From positions 2,058,001 through 2,122,000 of the forward strand of contig NZ_CP024199.1 of the NCBI RefSeq assembly GCF_002844375.1: DNA of 64,000 nucleotides. Direction: 5' to 3'. Positions 9,376-18,103 of this stretch are shown one piece after another. Positions within the stretch are counted from its first letter, which is position 1. Each line of letters starts with the position of its first letter. The position numbers were made by a program, and so were the translations under genes. Origin of the DNA: Thalassospira marina (lineage in GTDB: Bacteria > Pseudomonadota > Alphaproteobacteria > Rhodospirillales > Thalassospiraceae). The notes beneath the pieces were generated by a model. The model ran no database searches. It saw only the letters and a list, made by a program, of their open reading frames with translations, and had not been told where the DNA came from.

Positions 9376-10209
9376 TCAGTAGTTGCCAGCGCCAGACGGG
9401 GTGTTGCTGTCGCCAAAACCACATGTTTTCAATAGGTCGGTCAAAACGCTGCTGGCGCCAAAGCGGAATGTGGCCGGTGTGGCCCAGTCAGCCCCCATCA
9501 TATGATCGGCAATGGCCAGATAAAGGGCGGCATCCTGCGTGTTGCGAACCCCGCCCGATGCCTTGAAACCGCAATCCAGGTTTTGTTCGGCCTTGGCATC
9601 GCGAATGGCAGCAATCATGGCGATGGCTGCCTCGGGTGTTGCGCCGGTCGCAACTTTTCCGGTCGAAGTTTTGACGAAATTGGCACCATTGGAAATGGCA
9701 AGACGCGCGGCATCATAAATCGCCTTTGCGTCAGGATATTCACCGGTTTCAAGAATAACCTTCAAGGTCATGAACGGGCCGCACGCCTGCCGGGTGGCGG
9801 CAATGACCTCGGCGCTACCATCATGGTCACCGGCGAGAAAGGCCTGATAGGGCATGACAAGGTCAACTTCATCGGCGCCGGCGGCAACAGCATCGGCGGT
9901 TTCATCGGCAACACGCTGGGCGGCTTTATCGCCCTTGGGGAAGTTCACGACGGTCGCGGTTTTGATGCCGCTTTTGCCCAGTGTTTTCCACGATGTTTCA
10001 ATAAAGGGAGCGTAAACACAAATCGCTGCCGTATTGCCTGCCGGGGTTTGCGCCCGCTGGCACAGGGCTTCGATCTTTTCGATGGTATTATCATCATTCA
10101 GGCTGGTTAGGTCGAGAACAGAGATCGCGCGCTTGGCGGATGCTTCGTTCGCGATGGCAAGTTTAGTTGCCGTTTCAATGATTTCCGGAATGGTGTTGAT
10201 GTCGAACAT
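9376..10209 (-). CDS. deoC: Deoxyribose-phosphate aldolase DeoC
   Basis: Cleaves 2-deoxyribose 5-phosphate to acetaldehyde and glyceraldehyde 3-phosphate, the step after DeoB. In the 277-residue protein the Schiff-base lysine is K180 in FVKTSTGK, and the second catalytic lysine is K216 in GFKASGG. The spacing resembles that of the E. coli enzyme. The segment ADEVDLVMP carries the conserved active-site aspartate. It is the first gene of the deoC-deoB unit. The 275 bases upstream, shared with the end of the aspartoacylase-like gene, would hold its promoter. Confidence 0.95.
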   Translation of the reverse strand: MFDINTIPEIIETATKLAIANEASAKRAISVLDLTSLNDDNTIEKIEALCQRAQTPAGNTAAICVYAPFIETSWKTLGKSGIKTATVVNFPKGDKAAQRVADETADAVAAGADEVDLVMPYQAFLAGDHDGSAEVIAATRQACGPFMTLKVILETGEYPDAKAIYDAARLAISNGANFVKTSTGKVATGATPEAAIAMIAAIRDAKAEQNLDCGFKASGGVRNTQDAALYLAIADHMMGADWATPATFRFGASSVLTDLLKTCGFGDSNTPSGAGNY

Positions 10210-10420
10210 TATCGCTGCCCTGTATTGTGCTTTATCCTGACAGGGCAGCGTGCCTGTGTGCCCTGCAAATCATTTGTTGGTGCTATCGCGCGAAAACGCA
10301 TGGGTTAATAGACGGTGCTTTCGTGCGATTCCCTTCACCTTATACCGGATACTGCGTAAGGTTTCATAACCGTAATTTCATGGCACCACACAGACCTGAA
10401 GACAGCTTCTGGCACCCTAT

Positions 10421-10454
10421 AGAAAGGCCCGGGATCAGTGATGATGCCCGGGCC
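10421..10454 (-). terminator. Probable terminator after the aspartoacylase-family gene
   Basis: An 8-bp perfect stem, GGCCCGGG with CCCGGGCC, around a 13-base loop. On the minus strand it is followed by TTTCTAT, a weak U-tract. It lies about 30 bases past the stop of the deacylase-like gene. Confidence 0.55.
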
Positions 10455-10484
10455 AATGACTATTCAGATCGTGGTTAGCGCAGC

Positions 10485-11624
10485 TTAGCGTGCGGTAAGC
10501 AGATTGCCGGTTTTGCCCGGCAAAACATTTGCCCCTGCGACCGAGCATAAAAGCCCGCCTGGCACAACCAGACGCCCGCCAACCCGGGCATACATGAAGC
10601 CATCGGTACGGCTGCTAAACGGTGTTTTTTCACCTGTTTCGGTATCAAGGACATAACCCAGCTCCTGACCAGCCTTTACGTGGCTGCCGGGCTTGGCGGA
10701 AAAAACAATCATGCCGCCATGGGTCGCCGTGACACGGTCAACCCCGGCAAGCGGCGTTGCATCACATTTTGCCTCGGGGAGCGGGCCTGGATCACCGGCA
10801 ATGACACCCCGGCGCTGCAAAAAGGCAAACAGATTGGCCGCATCTTCGGTGGCATAATGGTCGTATACGTCCTGTTCGCCGCGCAGTTCAACCGTGGTGG
10901 CAAGGGTCGCCATTGGAATGGGGAATTTATCGCCAAATTCGCGGCGCAACACCACCCACGGGCGGCTGAATGCCTCGTCAAACGGGTTGTCGCCAGACTC
11001 TTCGGCAATCAGGCAGGCGCCGGCACCCAGCTGTGCATTCAGATCGGCAGCATCAGGCCAGCTTGAATCACTGGTATAAAGGTGCATCGCCGCTTCCCAG
11101 TCACAATGAAGGTCCAGGACCAGATCGGCATCAATGGCAAGTTCTGCCAGGGAAAAACGCAGATCCTGCAAATCCGTCATCGGGCCGGAGGCTGCACGGC
11201 GTTCCTTGATCAGGCGGCGTAGTTCGGTGCGGATCAGTGCGACGTTTTCATCGGCATTCTGGCCCAGCTTGCCATCAAGTGCGGTGATCAGTTCATCACA
11301 CAGATCGGGATAATGGCGATTGAAGTTCTGTCCGGTGCGCATTTCAAAGCGGCCCAGCGGCTTCATGTCGACATATTGAGTAAAGCCGATGGGGTTGGCG
11401 AAGGGCACAACAACCACTTCACCAATGATATCACCTTTCGCTTCGGCCTCGGCCAGTAGCTTTTCCAGATGATGAAGAACCAGAACACCGGGCAGTTCAT
11501 CTGCGTGCAGGGCAGCCTGGAAATAGGCCTTGGGGCCTTTGCCAGGCGTGCCATAGGTGCGAACGGTCAGGGCACGCTGGGTGCCCATCTGGGGGCGAAG
11601 AAGTTCAATGCGCTTTTGCTGCAT
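10485..11624 (-). CDS. Succinylglutamate desuccinylase/aspartoacylase-family deacylase
   Basis: A 379-residue zinc hydrolase of the M14-related AstE/AspA group, which removes acyl groups from N-acylated amino acids. The zinc ligands are visible as HADE (H40, E43) and H173 in LDLHCDWEAAMH. The C-terminal third forms a beta-rich, barrel-like domain (GGMIVFSAKPGSHVKAGQEL). The same family contains AstE, aspartoacylase and the ectoine-degradation enzyme DoeB, so the substrate cannot be told from sequence alone. It is the last gene of a minus-strand run behind an amino-acid-type ABC importer and a chemoreceptor, suggesting an imported acylated amino acid (inference). Confidence 0.82.
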   Translation of the reverse strand: MQQKRIELLRPQMGTQRALTVRTYGTPGKGPKAYFQAALHADELPGVLVLHHLEKLLAEAEAKGDIIGEVVVVPFANPIGFTQYVDMKPLGRFEMRTGQNFNRHYPDLCDELITALDGKLGQNADENVALIRTELRRLIKERRAASGPMTDLQDLRFSLAELAIDADLVLDLHCDWEAAMHLYTSDSSWPDAADLNAQLGAGACLIAEESGDNPFDEAFSRPWVVLRREFGDKFPIPMATLATTVELRGEQDVYDHYATEDAANLFAFLQRRGVIAGDPGPLPEAKCDATPLAGVDRVTATHGGMIVFSAKPGSHVKAGQELGYVLDTETGEKTPFSSRTDGFMYARVGGRLVVPGGLLCSVAGANVLPGKTGNLLTAR

Positions 11625-11692
11625 TTCATACCTTTGGGTTTCAGGGCATCTGTCGGTGGCGCCGACGGATTTGCTAATGGTTAAAAGGGGCG

Positions 11693-13885
11693 TTAGTCGC
11701 GCCGCACACCCGAGAGGAAGCCATCAACAGCAGATTTAAGAGAATTTCCCTGCTGGCTGAGTTCGTCGGACACACGGGTAACTTCGCGTGATGCAAGGTC
11801 TGATTCCTGCGATGCCTTGGCAACGCCGTCAATCGAAGAAATAACCGACTGTGTCCCGCGTGCAGCCGAACTTGCACTTTGCGAGATTTCGGCCGTTGCA
11901 CTGCCTTGTTGCTCGATCGCAGTCGAAATACTGGCCGTCAACACACTGAGTTCGCCAATCGTGCGGGTGATGGTTTCAATCGCTTTCACAGCCTCGGCTG
12001 TTTCACCCTGGACTTCGGCAATCTGGCGGCTGATTTCTTCGGTTGCCTTGGCGGTTTGTGATGACAGGTTTTTCACTTCACCTGCCACAACGGCAAAACC
12101 TTTGCCCGCATCGCCTGCACGGGCAGCCTCGATGGTGGCATTCAGTGCCAGCAAATTGGTCTGTTCGGCAATACCGCTGATCATGGCAACGATTTCACCA
12201 ATTTTACTGACGGACTGATCAAGGTCCAAAATCTTGTTATTGGCGGCTTCGGCCTCGTTTACGGCCTCTTCGGATTTGTTAAGTGCCGTGGCAGAACTAC
12301 GGCCAATTTCATCAATCGAGGATGAAAGTTCGGTCGTGGCCGTTGAAACGGTTGTCACATCATCCGATGCACTTTGTGAATGCCCAAGGGCATCACTACC
12401 TAGGGTGCGGGTTTTCTCAGCCGCCGTTTTCATCGATTGCCCGGCATGGTCAAGATGCCCCATCGAGGCATTGAGTTTTGCCAGAATATCGGTGATTTCA
12501 CTTTCAAATTTCTCGGTAAGGCTTTGAAGGCGCCGGCTATGCTCTAGCTGCTCGGCTTTCTTTTCCTCTTCCTTGCGGCGCATGTTGCGCCGTTCCTGGA
12601 TGTTGCGTTTGAAGATGGCCAGGGCCCGGGCGAATTCGCCAATTTCGTCGGTACGCTCGGTCGAGGGGATTTCGGCAGACAAGTCATCATCGGCCAGGCG
12701 CACCATGGTCGCACGCACATCGTCAAGCTGGCGGATAACACGACGGACAATAAACTGGCCGACAAGCCCGATCACCACCAGAATGGCGATGGCGCGCATA
12801 ATCATGGAATTTCGCAAATTCGCGACAGGTGCCATGATTTCGCTGACGCGGGCTTCGGCGATCATTGCCCAGGTATTGTTGCCATATTGAATGGGCTGAT
12901 AGGCGGCAACCTTTTCAATATTTTCGCCGTCACGATAGGTCATAACGCCACTTTCGCCTGCCAGGGCGGCGGTAACCGGTGCTGTTTTGTGAAGGACAGT
13001 AAGAACGGCCTGTGCATTATCGCCAGCGCCATTCATCTGCCGGTCAACCGTGCGCAAAAGCTGATCGGGGCCAACAAGATAGATCGATCCGGTATCGCCC
13101 AGACCCGCCGGGTCGGCGGTGACTTCGTTAATTTCGGTAACCGGTTCTTCGACCACCAGATAACCGCGAATGTCTGATTTATCCGCAACAATTGGCGCAA
13201 CAACAAAACGCGAAATCAGGTTGGGCACGTTACGAACAAAATCGCCAAAGGCAACCGGGGTGCCAGCGGGGTCGGCCATCACCTGTTTCATCAGGCTTGA
13301 AAGTGCCGGATAGGGAAAATCCCCATCATTGATGTTTTTGGCAAATTCATCACGTTTATTCACGGAATAGATGACATCTCCCGTCAGTGAAACCAGCATC
13401 AACGAACGATACTGGCGTTCGGTTGCAATACCGCGCAAATCAACATGAAAACGGTTGTGATAGCGGGTATAGGGCGTGCGTTCTTCGGGTTTGGTCAGCT
13501 CGGCGCGCTGATCGGCCGGGTTCGGATTTTCATCAATGAACAAACGGCGCAGGTTTTTGGCACCGCCATCGCCCTCCAATGCCCAGCCAGATGCGAAGCT
13601 GTCATTTGCTTCCTTGATCTGCAGGCTGTTGGCAAGGCGCTCTACCGACTGGTTTTCAACATTTAACAGGCGGTTTAGCGTGGATGTGCGGGCATCAAGC
13701 AGGGCAGTCAGCTTATCGGCCGAAAGATTCCGGATATCGTTGGAGGCCAGCCAGTAATCGGCGGCACCAAGAACCAAAATGGAAATCAGGGAACTGATGG
13801 CAACAAGCAAAGGCAGCTTGACGGCCAGACGCATGTTTTTTTTAGGCGAACGCGCGGCAGTGCCAGCGGCGGATGAACGCGGCAT
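11693..13885 (-). CDS. Methyl-accepting chemotaxis protein with periplasmic Cache-like sensor
   Basis: A 730-residue transmembrane chemoreceptor. TM1 lies at about residues 19-43, and a large periplasmic region of about 300 residues with the look of a double Cache domain follows. TM2 is near 350-372, then a HAMP linker and the MCP signalling domain, whose hairpin tip EQTNLLALNATIEAARAG is near residue 575. It lies 72 bases after an amino-acid ABC permease and just before the deacylase-like gene, so its ligand may be the transported compound (inference). A stem-loop precedes it, so it may be only partly co-transcribed with the transporter. Confidence 0.93.
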   Translation of the reverse strand: MPRSSAAGTAARSPKKNMRLAVKLPLLVAISSLISILVLGAADYWLASNDIRNLSADKLTALLDARTSTLNRLLNVENQSVERLANSLQIKEANDSFASGWALEGDGGAKNLRRLFIDENPNPADQRAELTKPEERTPYTRYHNRFHVDLRGIATERQYRSLMLVSLTGDVIYSVNKRDEFAKNINDGDFPYPALSSLMKQVMADPAGTPVAFGDFVRNVPNLISRFVVAPIVADKSDIRGYLVVEEPVTEINEVTADPAGLGDTGSIYLVGPDQLLRTVDRQMNGAGDNAQAVLTVLHKTAPVTAALAGESGVMTYRDGENIEKVAAYQPIQYGNNTWAMIAEARVSEIMAPVANLRNSMIMRAIAILVVIGLVGQFIVRRVIRQLDDVRATMVRLADDDLSAEIPSTERTDEIGEFARALAIFKRNIQERRNMRRKEEEKKAEQLEHSRRLQSLTEKFESEITDILAKLNASMGHLDHAGQSMKTAAEKTRTLGSDALGHSQSASDDVTTVSTATTELSSSIDEIGRSSATALNKSEEAVNEAEAANNKILDLDQSVSKIGEIVAMISGIAEQTNLLALNATIEAARAGDAGKGFAVVAGEVKNLSSQTAKATEEISRQIAEVQGETAEAVKAIETITRTIGELSVLTASISTAIEQQGSATAEISQSASSAARGTQSVISSIDGVAKASQESDLASREVTRVSDELSQQGNSLKSAVDGFLSGVRRD

Positions 13886-13906
13886 GATCGTCGAAAACCT
13901 TTAAAG

Positions 13907-13937
13907 TTGCGACCGGTGGGTAGGACACCGGTCGCAA
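13907..13937 (-). terminator. Perfect 12-bp stem-loop between the ABC permease and chemoreceptor genes
   Basis: TTGCGACCGGTG pairs perfectly with CACCGGTCGCAA around a 7-base loop. On the minus strand CTTTAAAGG follows, not a clean U-tract. It may attenuate transcription or stabilise the transporter mRNA rather than fully terminate. Confidence 0.6.
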
Positions 13938-13957
13938 TAGATGTGGAACAGATAGGG

Positions 13958-14704
13958 TCAGGCCTGGGCGCCGATTTTAACGGATGGCTTTTTGTTAGCC
14001 TGACGTACTTCGTTGCGGCGCAGATATTTTTCAACGCCTTTAAAGCCGAAGGTCAGCACATATACGATGATGAGGTATATGATCCCGGCCGAAATGAATG
14101 CCTCGTAAGGCAGGGCGGTGCGGGCAACAATTTTGCGTGCTGCACCGGTCAGTTCCATCATGGTCACAGTCGAAGCAAGCGATGTTGCCTTAAGCGTGAA
14201 AATGACGTCGTTGGTATAGGCCGGCCAGATGATTTGCCACATACGCGGGAATATGATGCGGCGATAGGTGGTCGCCGGTGTCATGCCGCAGGCCCGGGCG
14301 GCTTCAATTTCACCGCTGGGGACGTTGTTGATACCGCCGCGCATGATTTCTGCAACATAGGCCGCCGTATTCAGCACAAAGGTAAACAGGCAATACCAGT
14401 AAGGATCACGCAGATAGGACCACATCCAGCTATCCTGAATGCCATCGATATTGGCGATCAACTGCCCAACGCCGTAATACATCATGAAAAGCTGGGCGAT
14501 TAACGGCGTGCCACGAAAGACATAGATAAAACTGAAGGGCACGGCCTGAACCCAGACCTTTTTGGATGTTCGGCAGATTGCCAGTGGGATGGCAAGCGCA
14601 CTTCCAAAAATTACCGAAATCAACAGAAGCTGCAATGTCAGGCCAAGGCCCTGAATCAGCCAGCTATGGTATTTGCCAAGAACATATATCAGATCTTCAA
14701 ACAT
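13958..14704 (-). CDS. Amino-acid ABC transporter permease (HisM-like)
   Basis: A 248-residue inner-membrane permease of the polar amino-acid type. It has an N-terminal hydrophobic segment, several further membrane spans, and the cytoplasmic EAA loop (EIEAARACGMTPATTYRRIIFP) that contacts the ATPase. RGTPLIAQLF is the usual family signature near residue 64. It follows the HisQ-like gene by 2 bases, showing tight coupling. With the binding protein and ATPase upstream it forms a complete importer. The set resembles arginine/lysine/ornithine/histidine systems, but the ligand is not proven. Confidence 0.93.
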   Translation of the reverse strand: MFEDLIYVLGKYHSWLIQGLGLTLQLLLISVIFGSALAIPLAICRTSKKVWVQAVPFSFIYVFRGTPLIAQLFMMYYGVGQLIANIDGIQDSWMWSYLRDPYWYCLFTFVLNTAAYVAEIMRGGINNVPSGEIEAARACGMTPATTYRRIIFPRMWQIIWPAYTNDVIFTLKATSLASTVTMMELTGAARKIVARTALPYEAFISAGIIYLIIVYVLTFGFKGVEKYLRRNEVRQANKKPSVKIGAQA

Positions 14705-14706
14705 GA

Positions 14707-15399
14707 TTATGCCCTCGCAATCCCGCGGTTGGCCCGCTTTTCAAGACGGTTGAACGCAAAAAGCGAAACCGTGGTGAAGGCCAGGAACATCAGCATTGCC
14801 ACCAGATAGAAGGTGAACGGGGCTTTTTCCGTTCCCGCACCAACCGCTGCCTTGCGCAGGATTTCTTCAACGCCAACCACTGAAATCAGCGCGGTATCCT
14901 TGATCAATACCTGAAACAGGTTATTGAGGCCGGGCAGGGCAAACCGCCAGAGTTGCGGCAATTTGATACGATAGAAAATCTGCACGGGTGTCATGCCGGT
15001 GGCAACGGCAGCTTCGATCTGGCCTTTGGGAATGGCCAGCATGGCAGCACGAAATACCTCGGATGCAAAGGCCCCTTGAACCAGGGCAAGGGCGGCAACA
15101 CCGGACCAGAAAGCCGGGATATCAACACGGGCGGCTTCGCCGCTGATCATTTCAGCGATTTTCTGAACCGCAATCGTGCCGCCAAAATAGATAAGCAAAA
15201 TCACCAGAAGTTCGGGAATGCCACGAATAATAACCGTATAGCTTTCGCCGATAACGCGCAGGGCTTTATAACGCGACAGTTTTGCCGATGCCCCTAACAG
15301 GCCGATAACAATCATAAAAGGCAGAACAGTCAGGCACAGTTGAATGGTGACCAGACCACCATACAACATCTGATCGCTACGCCCATATAAATCAAACAT
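14707..15399 (-). CDS. Amino-acid ABC transporter permease (HisQ-like)
   Basis: A 230-residue permease partner of the downstream HisM-like protein. Visible marks are the signature IIRGIPELLVILLIYFGG near residue 57 and the EAA loop QIEAAVATGMTPVQIFYRI. Several hydrophobic spans cover most of the protein. The gene follows the periplasmic binding-protein gene after a 90-base gap that contains a large palindrome, a layout that often lowers permease expression relative to the binding protein. Confidence 0.93.
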   Translation of the reverse strand: MFDLYGRSDQMLYGGLVTIQLCLTVLPFMIVIGLLGASAKLSRYKALRVIGESYTVIIRGIPELLVILLIYFGGTIAVQKIAEMISGEAARVDIPAFWSGVAALALVQGAFASEVFRAAMLAIPKGQIEAAVATGMTPVQIFYRIKLPQLWRFALPGLNNLFQVLIKDTALISVVGVEEILRKAAVGAGTEKAPFTFYLVAMLMFLAFTTVSLFAFNRLEKRANRGIARA

Positions 15400-15450
15400 G
15401 TTCTCTCCCGCATGCCTTGATGTCGGTTAAAACGGTCCGACAATAAGGGA

Positions 15451-15474
15451 AGGGCGACACCATGGTGTCGCCCT
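15451..15474 (-). terminator. 24-bp perfect palindrome between binding-protein and permease genes
   Basis: AGGGCGACACC and its exact complement meet at a central AT, giving a 24-base perfect palindrome. In RNA this folds into a stable stem with a very small loop. On the minus strand it is followed by TCCCTTATTG rather than U-residues. Its position after the binding-protein gene suggests partial termination or protection of the upstream mRNA from 3' decay. Confidence 0.65.
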
Positions 15475-15489
15475 CTGTTTCCTAGCCGA

Positions 15490-16287
15490 TCACCGCGGAT
15501 GCAGGTTGATGGTTTCGAAATATTTCTTGTTCAGCTTTTCGTAAGAACCGTTAGCCAGCATTTCTGCCAGGGCTTTGTTGAACAGTTCTTTCAGGTCCTG
15601 GTCTTCCTTGCGGATACCAATGCCTGCGCCTTCGCCAAACCATTCAACCGGTGCGAAAGTGTCGGAAACGAAGCTATAGCCTTTGCCTGCATCAGAATTA
15701 ACCCATTCCAGCAGCACGCCGGAATCAGCCAGCGTTGCGTCAATGCGGCCAGCCGTCAGGTCGAGCAGGGCATTGTCCTGGGTGTCATACATGCGGATTT
15801 CGGCATTCGGGAAGTTGTCTTCCAGGAAGTTTGCGTGCGTGGTTGAACGCTGCACACCGATGACCATGCCATCAAGTGCGTCTTCCATGACTTTACCGTC
15901 TTTGTAGGCTTCGATTTTCATGCCGTCTTTACCAACGAAGACTGCCGGTGTGGTGCAGTAATAGTTGGTGAAGTCGATGGAGCGCTTGCGCTCTTCAGTG
16001 ATCGACATCTGAGCGATGATCGCGTCAAATTTCTTTGCCAGAAGGCCCGGAATGATGCCGTCCCAGTCCTGGGCGACGATTTCACATTCAACGCCTGCGG
16101 TTTTGCAGAGTTCTTTGGTGAAATCGACATCAAAACCCTGCAGGTTGCCGTCTTTGTCGACGAAGTTGAACGGAGGATATGCACCTTCCGTGGCAACGAC
16201 GACCTTGTCCCAGGCGGCACTTGCTGCAGATGCGCTAAGTGCAATACCGACAGCTGCAGCCGCAGCAGCCTTGATCCAGTTCTTCAT
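15490..16287 (-). CDS. Periplasmic amino-acid-binding protein of ABC transporter
   Basis: A 265-residue family-3 solute-binding protein. A signal peptide covers residues 1-24 (KNW followed by an alanine-rich hydrophobic core, cleaved around ASAASA-AW). The mature start VVVATEGAYPPFNFVDKDG and the GFDVDFTKELC segment are typical of lysine/arginine/ornithine/histidine-binding proteins. It lies between the ATPase and permease genes of the same importer. An AGGGAGACT ribosome-binding region precedes the ATG. Basic amino acids are the likely ligands, but opines or acylated relatives are also possible. Confidence 0.93.
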   Translation of the reverse strand: MKNWIKAAAAAAVGIALSASAASAAWDKVVVATEGAYPPFNFVDKDGNLQGFDVDFTKELCKTAGVECEIVAQDWDGIIPGLLAKKFDAIIAQMSITEERKRSIDFTNYYCTTPAVFVGKDGMKIEAYKDGKVMEDALDGMVIGVQRSTTHANFLEDNFPNAEIRMYDTQDNALLDLTAGRIDATLADSGVLLEWVNSDAGKGYSFVSDTFAPVEWFGEGAGIGIRKEDQDLKELFNKALAEMLANGSYEKLNKKYFETINLHPR

Positions 16288-16372
16288 TCATAGTCTCCCT
16301 TGTTGTAACGGGAAGGCAGCTTATGCCACATCTTCCCTGTCCGGTCCGCCACCGCTGACCGGAACGTCCTGA

Positions 16373-17146
16373 TCAGAAATCGCGCTGAAGGAATTGTTTC
16401 ATGCGTTCCGATTTTGGATTCTCGAAAACCTCTTTCGGGTCCCCGGATTCTTCGACAAGCCCCTGATGGAGGAACATGACCTTGTTAGACACACCCTTGG
16501 CAAAACCCATTTCATGGGTCACCACCAGCATGGTCCGGCCTTCTTCGGCCAGATCGGTCATAACCTTGAGCACTTCACCCACCAGTTCCGGGTCAAGTGC
16601 CGAGGTCGGTTCGTCAAACAGCATCACCTCTGGCTCGATGGCGAGCGCGCGGGCAATGGCTGCACGCTGCTGCTGACCACCGGAAATATGACCGGGGTAA
16701 TAATCGCGACGTTCATACATGCCGACCTTTTGCAAAAGGGCGTCTGCGCGTTCGATAGCCTGTTTGCGGGGAACACCCAGAACATGGACCGGTGCTTCGA
16801 TCACGTTCTCAAGGATGGTAAGGTGGCTCCAGAGATTGAAGCTCTGGAAAACCATGGCAAGCTTCGTGCGGATGCGCTGAAGCTGTTTTTTGTCTGCGGC
16901 TTCCTGGCTGCCATCGGCCAGCGCACGCATTTTGATCAGCTCGCCATGAACATAGACATGGCCGGAATTGGGCGTTTCAAGAAGATTAATGCACCGCAGG
17001 AAGGTACTTTTACCAGAACCGGAAGACCCAATAATGGAAATGACGTCCCCGGTATTGGCGGTCAGATCAATGCCTTTGAGCACTTCGTGATCACCAAAAC
17101 TCTTATGCATCCCCTCAACTTTAAGGGCGGGTGTTGCTGTGCTCAT
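16373..17146 (-). CDS. Amino-acid ABC transporter ATP-binding protein (HisP-like)
   Basis: The 257-residue ATPase that drives the importer. Walker A is GSSGSGKST, the signature motif is SGGQQQRAAIARAL, and Walker B is VMLFDEPTSALDP followed by the switch histidine in VVTHEMGFA. The frame is open 39 codons further upstream, but ATG 17146 begins MSTATPALKVEGMHKSFG, which matches the family start. The ribosome-binding site is weak. It is the first gene of the importer run; nearly 700 untranslated bases separate it from tRNA-Ser. Confidence 0.93.
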   Translation of the reverse strand: MSTATPALKVEGMHKSFGDHEVLKGIDLTANTGDVISIIGSSGSGKSTFLRCINLLETPNSGHVYVHGELIKMRALADGSQEAADKKQLQRIRTKLAMVFQSFNLWSHLTILENVIEAPVHVLGVPRKQAIERADALLQKVGMYERRDYYPGHISGGQQQRAAIARALAIEPEVMLFDEPTSALDPELVGEVLKVMTDLAEEGRTMLVVTHEMGFAKGVSNKVMFLHQGLVEESGDPKEVFENPKSERMKQFLQRDF

Positions 17147-17841
17147 AACGATAAAAAGAGCCCCCTGTTTGTATTTTTCGTCTTGATATGACGTTTGAAA
17201 AAGGGGAGTCCGGCAGCCCGACTGCCATTTGATGATTCCCCCGAATATCATTTTGCCCGCCAATAATGGCGCGTGATGCGCCCGTATTTCTACTGATTTT
17301 TTACATATCTATGAAGAAAATGCTCTAACCCGCACGATATGCCGCCCTGCTTTGCCGGTTTTGGCAAAGATTCTGCCGCTATACGTGTTTTTGCGCAATA
17401 AAGTGTCTGCCTAGATTGAGGGCAGCGCGAATCACTGGTTAAAACGTAACCAAAATCGCCTTTGGAAAGATTCGCATTCAGGCTGCCTGAATATGCTTGC
17501 CCCGGCTTAGGGAGGGAGGGGCATATACGTATGCCAGTTGTGCGGATAAGCCCAAGTGAACCAGGCATGAGGTTTTGAACTGCGGATACTATTATAGTCG
17601 TCAGACAGCGCGAAGTGTGGTGCCATCAGGCCCAGACTGATAGGTAATGCGCAGATATGGAGAAAGGCATTCGTCGCAGGATGATTCTGAGAAGAGGAAT
17701 TGCCGTGTTATGTGCGAAAATTTGCCTGCATGTATCCCAATTTTAGGAAATACAGACGGTTCAAACAGGAAATTCCGTTAAGAAAGACCACCTAAGCAAT
17801 TGAAATTGCATTTTTTTATTTGCGGATTGCTTTTGGGGAAG
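17147..17841. other. Long intergenic region upstream of the amino-acid importer
   Basis: About 695 bases without a gene I can support. A 92-codon minus-strand frame at 17290-17568 lacks a good ribosome-binding site and any recognisable protein character. The region should contain the importer promoter. A TGGCAC-N5-TTCGC arrangement on the minus strand at 17610-17625 recalls a sigma-54 site but departs from the -12 consensus. No strong terminator was seen after the tRNA. A small RNA could hide here, but nothing direct shows it. Confidence 0.4.
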
Positions 17842-17931
17842 TGGCGGAGAGACAGGGATTCGAACCCTGGGTACCCGTAAAGGCACGCCGGTTTTCAAGA
17901 CCGGTGCATTCAACCACTCTGCCATCTCTCC
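17842..17931 (-). tRNA. tRNA-Ser (anticodon UGA)
   Basis: A 90-base class II tRNA on the minus strand. The acceptor stem GGAGAGA pairs with TCTCTCC, with discriminator G and an encoded CCA. The anticodon loop CTTGAAA gives UGA, reading UCA codons. The long variable arm and the T-loop GGTTCGAATCC are clear. It is a single tRNA, not part of a cluster. Confidence 0.97.
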
Positions 17932-17959
17932 GCAATGTGGTCGTCTTTGGTGCGGCCAT

Positions 17960-17988
17960 TCAATAAGGGCAGGGAGGCGTGCTGTCAA
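17960..17988 (-). promoter_or_regulatory. Putative sigma-70 promoter of tRNA-Ser
   Basis: On the minus strand a perfect TTGACA (17983-17988) is followed after 17 bases by TATTGA (17960-17965). This would start transcription about 20 bases before the tRNA 5' end. The -35 is consensus and the -10 is poor. Confidence 0.5.
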
Positions 17989-18103
17989 TATATGTTATTG
18001 GGTTGGCAGCCGATAAAATTTCACGTCTTTTTCCCGGCTTGATTAGACAGTACCGCGATGAACCCTGTAAGCAATAAGAAGAATATAGGGGGAGTTCGGG
18101 GAC

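Noticed and set aside
17290..17568. A 92-codon minus-strand frame upstream of the importer
   Set aside because: It lacks a good ribosome-binding site, has a composition unlike real proteins here, and matches nothing I recognise.
17610..17625. A sigma-54-like TGGCAC-N5-TTCGC site on the minus strand
   Set aside because: The -12 element should read TTGC; the invariant GC is not correctly placed, and it lies about 470 bases before the importer gene.
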